The notes under the pieces are model-generated. The model was not told the DNA's origin, ran no database searches, and saw only the letters and a program-made list of their open reading frames with translations. From an uncultured cyanobacterium (GTDB lineage Bacteria; Cyanobacteriota; Cyanobacteriia; PCC-6307; Cyanobiaceae), in assembly GCA_903858015.1 (NCBI GenBank), contig CAIOGZ010000042.1, forward strand, positions 1-64,000: DNA of 64,000 nt, given 5' to 3'. The translations under genes were made by a program, and so were the position numbers. Shown here piece after piece: positions 62,130 to 64,000 of this stretch (within the stretch, counting starts at the first letter, position 1; the number at the start of each line of letters is the position of its first letter).

Positions 62130-62993
62130 ATGGCAATCCGTAACTACAGGCCCATCACCCCCGGCACCCGCACCCTGGTGGTGACCGACTTCAGCGAGAT
62201 CACCGGCCGCGGCCGGGAGCGCGGCTTGGTGGTGGCCAAACACCGCCGCAAGGGCCGCAACAACCGCGGTGTGATCACCTGCCGCCATCGCGGCGGTGGC
62301 CACAAGCGCCTCTACCGCATCGTCGACTTCCGCCGCGATAAGCACGGCGTCACGGCCCGGGTGGCGGCGATCCACTACGACCCGCACCGCAACGCCCGCC
62401 TCGCCCTGCTGTACTACGGCGACGGCGAAAAGCGCTACATCCTCGCCCCCGCCGGCGTCACCATTGGCCAGGCGGTGGTCTCCGGCCCCGATGCGCCGAT
62501 CGAAACCGGCAACGCCCTGCCCCTGTCCGCCATCCCGCTCGGCTCCAGCGTCCACAACGTGGAGCTCTACGCCGGCCGCGGCGGCCAGATGGTGCGCACC
62601 GCCGGCGCCAGCGCCCAGGTGATGGCCAAAGAAGGCGATTACGTCGCCCTCAAACTGCCGTCCACCGAGGTGCGCCTGGTGCGCCGTGAGTGCTACGCCA
62701 CCCTCGGTGAAGTCGGCAACAGCGAGCAGCGCAACACCAGCCTCGGCAAGGCTGGCCGCAAGCGTTGGCTCGGCCGGCGCCCGGAAGTGCGCGGCAGCGT
62801 GATGAACCCCTGCGACCACCCCCACGGTGGTGGCGAGGGCCGCGCTCCGATCGGCCGCTCTGGCCCTGTCACCCCCTGGGGCAAACCAGCCCTGGGCCTC
62901 AAAACCCGCAAGCGGAACAAGCCGAGCAATCGGTTCGTGCTCCGGAAACGTCGCCGCACCTCCAAGCGGAGCCGTGGCGGTCGCGACTCCTGA
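62130..62993 (+). CDS. rplB: 50S ribosomal protein L2
   Basis: The 287-residue protein contains [20 protein letters not shown], the central SH3-like part and the catalytic-centre tail region [20 protein letters not shown] with the conserved His of the peptidyl transferase vicinity. The basic C-terminus [16 protein letters not shown] is normal. Confidence 0.98.
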   Translation: MAIRNYRPITPGTRTLVVTDFSEITGRGRERGLVVAKHRRKGRNNRGVITCRHRGGGHKRLYRIVDFRRDKHGVTARVAAIHYDPHRNARLALLYYGDGEKRYILAPAGVTIGQAVVSGPDAPIETGNALPLSAIPLGSSVHNVELYAGRGGQMVRTAGASAQVMAKEGDYVALKLPSTEVRLVRRECYATLGEVGNSEQRNTSLGKAGRKRWLGRRPEVRGSVMNPCDHPHGGGEGRAPIGRSGPVTPWGKPALGLKTRKRNKPSNRFVLRKRRRTSKRSRGGRDS

Positions 62994-63028
62994 TGAACAC
63001 CACCGCTCTGCCGTACGCCTGATCCGCC

Positions 63029-63304
63029 ATGGGACGCTCACTCAAAAAAGGCCCCTTCGTCGCCGACAGCCTGCTCCGCAAGGTCGAAAAGCAGAACGCC
63101 GCCGAAGACAAATCCGTGATCAAAACCTGGTCGCGCGCCTCCACCATCCTGCCGATGATGATCGGCCACACGATTGCCGTTCACAACGGCAAGGCCCACC
63201 TGCCCGTCTACGTGACGGAACAGATGGTGGGCCACAAGCTTGGGGAATTCGCCCCAACCCGCACCTTCCGCGGCCACATCAAAGACAAAAAGGGAGGCCG
63301 CTGA
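63029..63304 (+). CDS. rpsS: 30S ribosomal protein S19
   Basis: The 91-residue protein starts [20 protein letters not shown] and has [20 protein letters not shown] and [20 protein letters not shown], the S19 head-domain signature. It lies 35 bases after rplB. Confidence 0.98.
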   Translation: MGRSLKKGPFVADSLLRKVEKQNAAEDKSVIKTWSRASTILPMMIGHTIAVHNGKAHLPVYVTEQMVGHKLGEFAPTRTFRGHIKDKKGGR

Positions 63305-63308
63305 ACCG

Positions 63309-63668
63309 ATGGCTACCACCAACCCCAACACCCAGGCCATCGCCCATGGCCGCTACATCCGCGGCTCCGTTTCGAAGGTGCGGCGGGTGCTCGATCAAAT
63401 CCGGGGCCGCACCTACCGCGACGCCCTGATCATGCTCGAGTTCATGCCCTACCGCTCCACCGGCCCGATCACCAAGGTGCTGCGCAGCGCCGTGGCCAAT
63501 GCTGAAAACAACCTCGGCCTGGATCCTTCCAGCCTGGTAATCAGCCAGGCCAGCGCCGACATGGGCCCTTCGCTGAAGCGCTTTCGGCCCCGCGCCCAGG
63601 GCCGCGCCTACGCGATCAAAAAACAAACCTGCCACATCAGCATTGGTGTGGCGGCTCCTTCCGCCTGA
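63309..63668 (+). CDS. rplV: 50S ribosomal protein L22
   Basis: The 119-residue product contains [40 protein letters not shown] and [20 protein letters not shown], including the tunnel beta-hairpin of L22. ATG 63309 is 4 bases after the rpsS stop; the longer frame from 63240 overlaps rpsS and is not used. Confidence 0.98.
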   Translation: MATTNPNTQAIAHGRYIRGSVSKVRRVLDQIRGRTYRDALIMLEFMPYRSTGPITKVLRSAVANAENNLGLDPSSLVISQASADMGPSLKRFRPRAQGRAYAIKKQTCHISIGVAAPSA

Positions 63669-63687
63669 CCCCCGAGGACACCGACCG

Positions 63688-64000
63688 ATGGGACACAAGA
63701 TCCATCCAACCGGCCTGCGCCTGGGGATCACCCAGGAACACCGCTCGCGTTGGTACGCCCCCAGCAAGACCTACCCCACCCTCCTCCAGGAGGATGACCG
63801 CATCCGTAAGTTCATCCACAAGAAGTACGGCGCCGCCGGCATCAGCGATGTGCTGATCGCCCGCAAGGCCGACCAACTGGAGGTTGAACTCAAGACCGCC
63901 CGTCCCGGCGTGCTCGTCGGCCGCCAGGGCAGCGGCATCGAAGAGCTGCGCGCCGGCATCCAGAAGACCCTCGGCGATGCCGCCCGTCAGGTGCGCATCA
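63688..64000 (+). CDS. rpsC: 30S ribosomal protein S3, N-terminal part
   Basis: From ATG 63688 the translation begins [20 protein letters not shown] and reaches the KH domain ([20 protein letters not shown]) before the window ends at about residue 104. The rest of the gene and operon lie outside. Confidence 0.97.
   Translation, partial: MGHKIHPTGLRLGITQEHRSRWYAPSKTYPTLLQEDDRIRKFIHKKYGAAGISDVLIARKADQLEVELKTARPGVLVGRQGSGIEELRAGIQKTLGDAARQVRI

Noticed and set aside
61731-63041. 436-codon minus-strand frame over rplW-rplB
   Set aside because: Shadow frame opposite well-established ribosomal genes; composition is dominated by Ala, Gly and Val without motifs.
1-64000. CRISPR arrays, insertion sequences, prophage genes, rRNA genes
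   Set aside because: No spaced direct repeats of CRISPR type, no transposase or integrase motifs with terminal repeats, and no rRNA sequence were seen on reading both strands.

Overview
The window is GC-rich chromosomal DNA from a picocyanobacterium, most like the Synechococcus/Cyanobium group. This rests on the phycocyanin operon end (cpcA-cpcE-cpcF), psaD, ndhN, ldpA, the bifunctional PanC-Cmk protein, a plant-type hemF, DUF2839, DUF1815 and CAAD proteins, and a cyanobacterial rplC-rplD-rplW-rplB-rpsS-rplV-rpsC ribosomal operon. Assignments come from reading translations and motifs only; no database search was run.

Layout. 1-2.5 kb: phycocyanin alpha subunit end and its bilin lyase genes, with cpcF apparently fused in frame to a low-molecular-weight tyrosine phosphatase. 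2.5-8 kb: panC-cmk, rlpA, purM and an aldo/keto reductase. 8-15 kb: small picocyanobacterial genes, tRNA-Cys, an LpxB-like protein, an RNase D-like exonuclease, a CCB1-like cofactor-assembly protein, an amidase-like secreted protein and hemF. 14.5-27.5 kb: mrp, rodA, a degenerate histidine kinase, psaD, trpE, a cyanobacterial glutamate-cysteine ligase, ppc (interrupted by a frameshift at a C10 tract), a GNAT protein, tRNA-Arg, recF and speD. 27.5-41.6 kb: larE, a tandem-domain CobO-like protein, a K-channel-like protein, MoeB-rhodanese with a JAMM protease, CAAD, fructosamine kinase, a CrtD-like desaturase, an LssY_C lipoprotein, a 0.8 kb repeat-bearing non-coding stretch, arogenate dehydrogenase and a helicase-like protein without its ATPase motifs. 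41.6-46.1 kb: recA behind a LexA-type palindrome and a long leader, a HAD phosphatase, tRNA-Gln and an R3H/AAA ATPase.

46.1-55.6 kb is the accessory part. It holds an AT-richer membrane protein, a cytochrome P450, a secreted protein, remnants of toxin-antitoxin modules (Phd-like, RHH-like and PIN-like), the clock-associated ldpA, and a 1260-residue LRR-Roc-COR GTPase with 17 near-identical 24-residue repeats and a C-terminal TIR/DUF4062-like domain. This last gene is the best candidate for an undescribed system, possibly a sensor or defence protein. The window then returns to core genes: a histidine phosphatase, RecD2-type helicase, ndhN and the ribosomal operon, which runs off the end inside rpsC.

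Major functional groups are light harvesting and photosystem I (cpcA/E/F, psaD, ndhN), tetrapyrrole and amino-acid synthesis (hemF, trpE, tyrA), carbon anaplerosis (ppc), DNA repair (recA, recF, recD2), sulfur chemistry (moeB-rhodanese, JAMM, larE) and translation.
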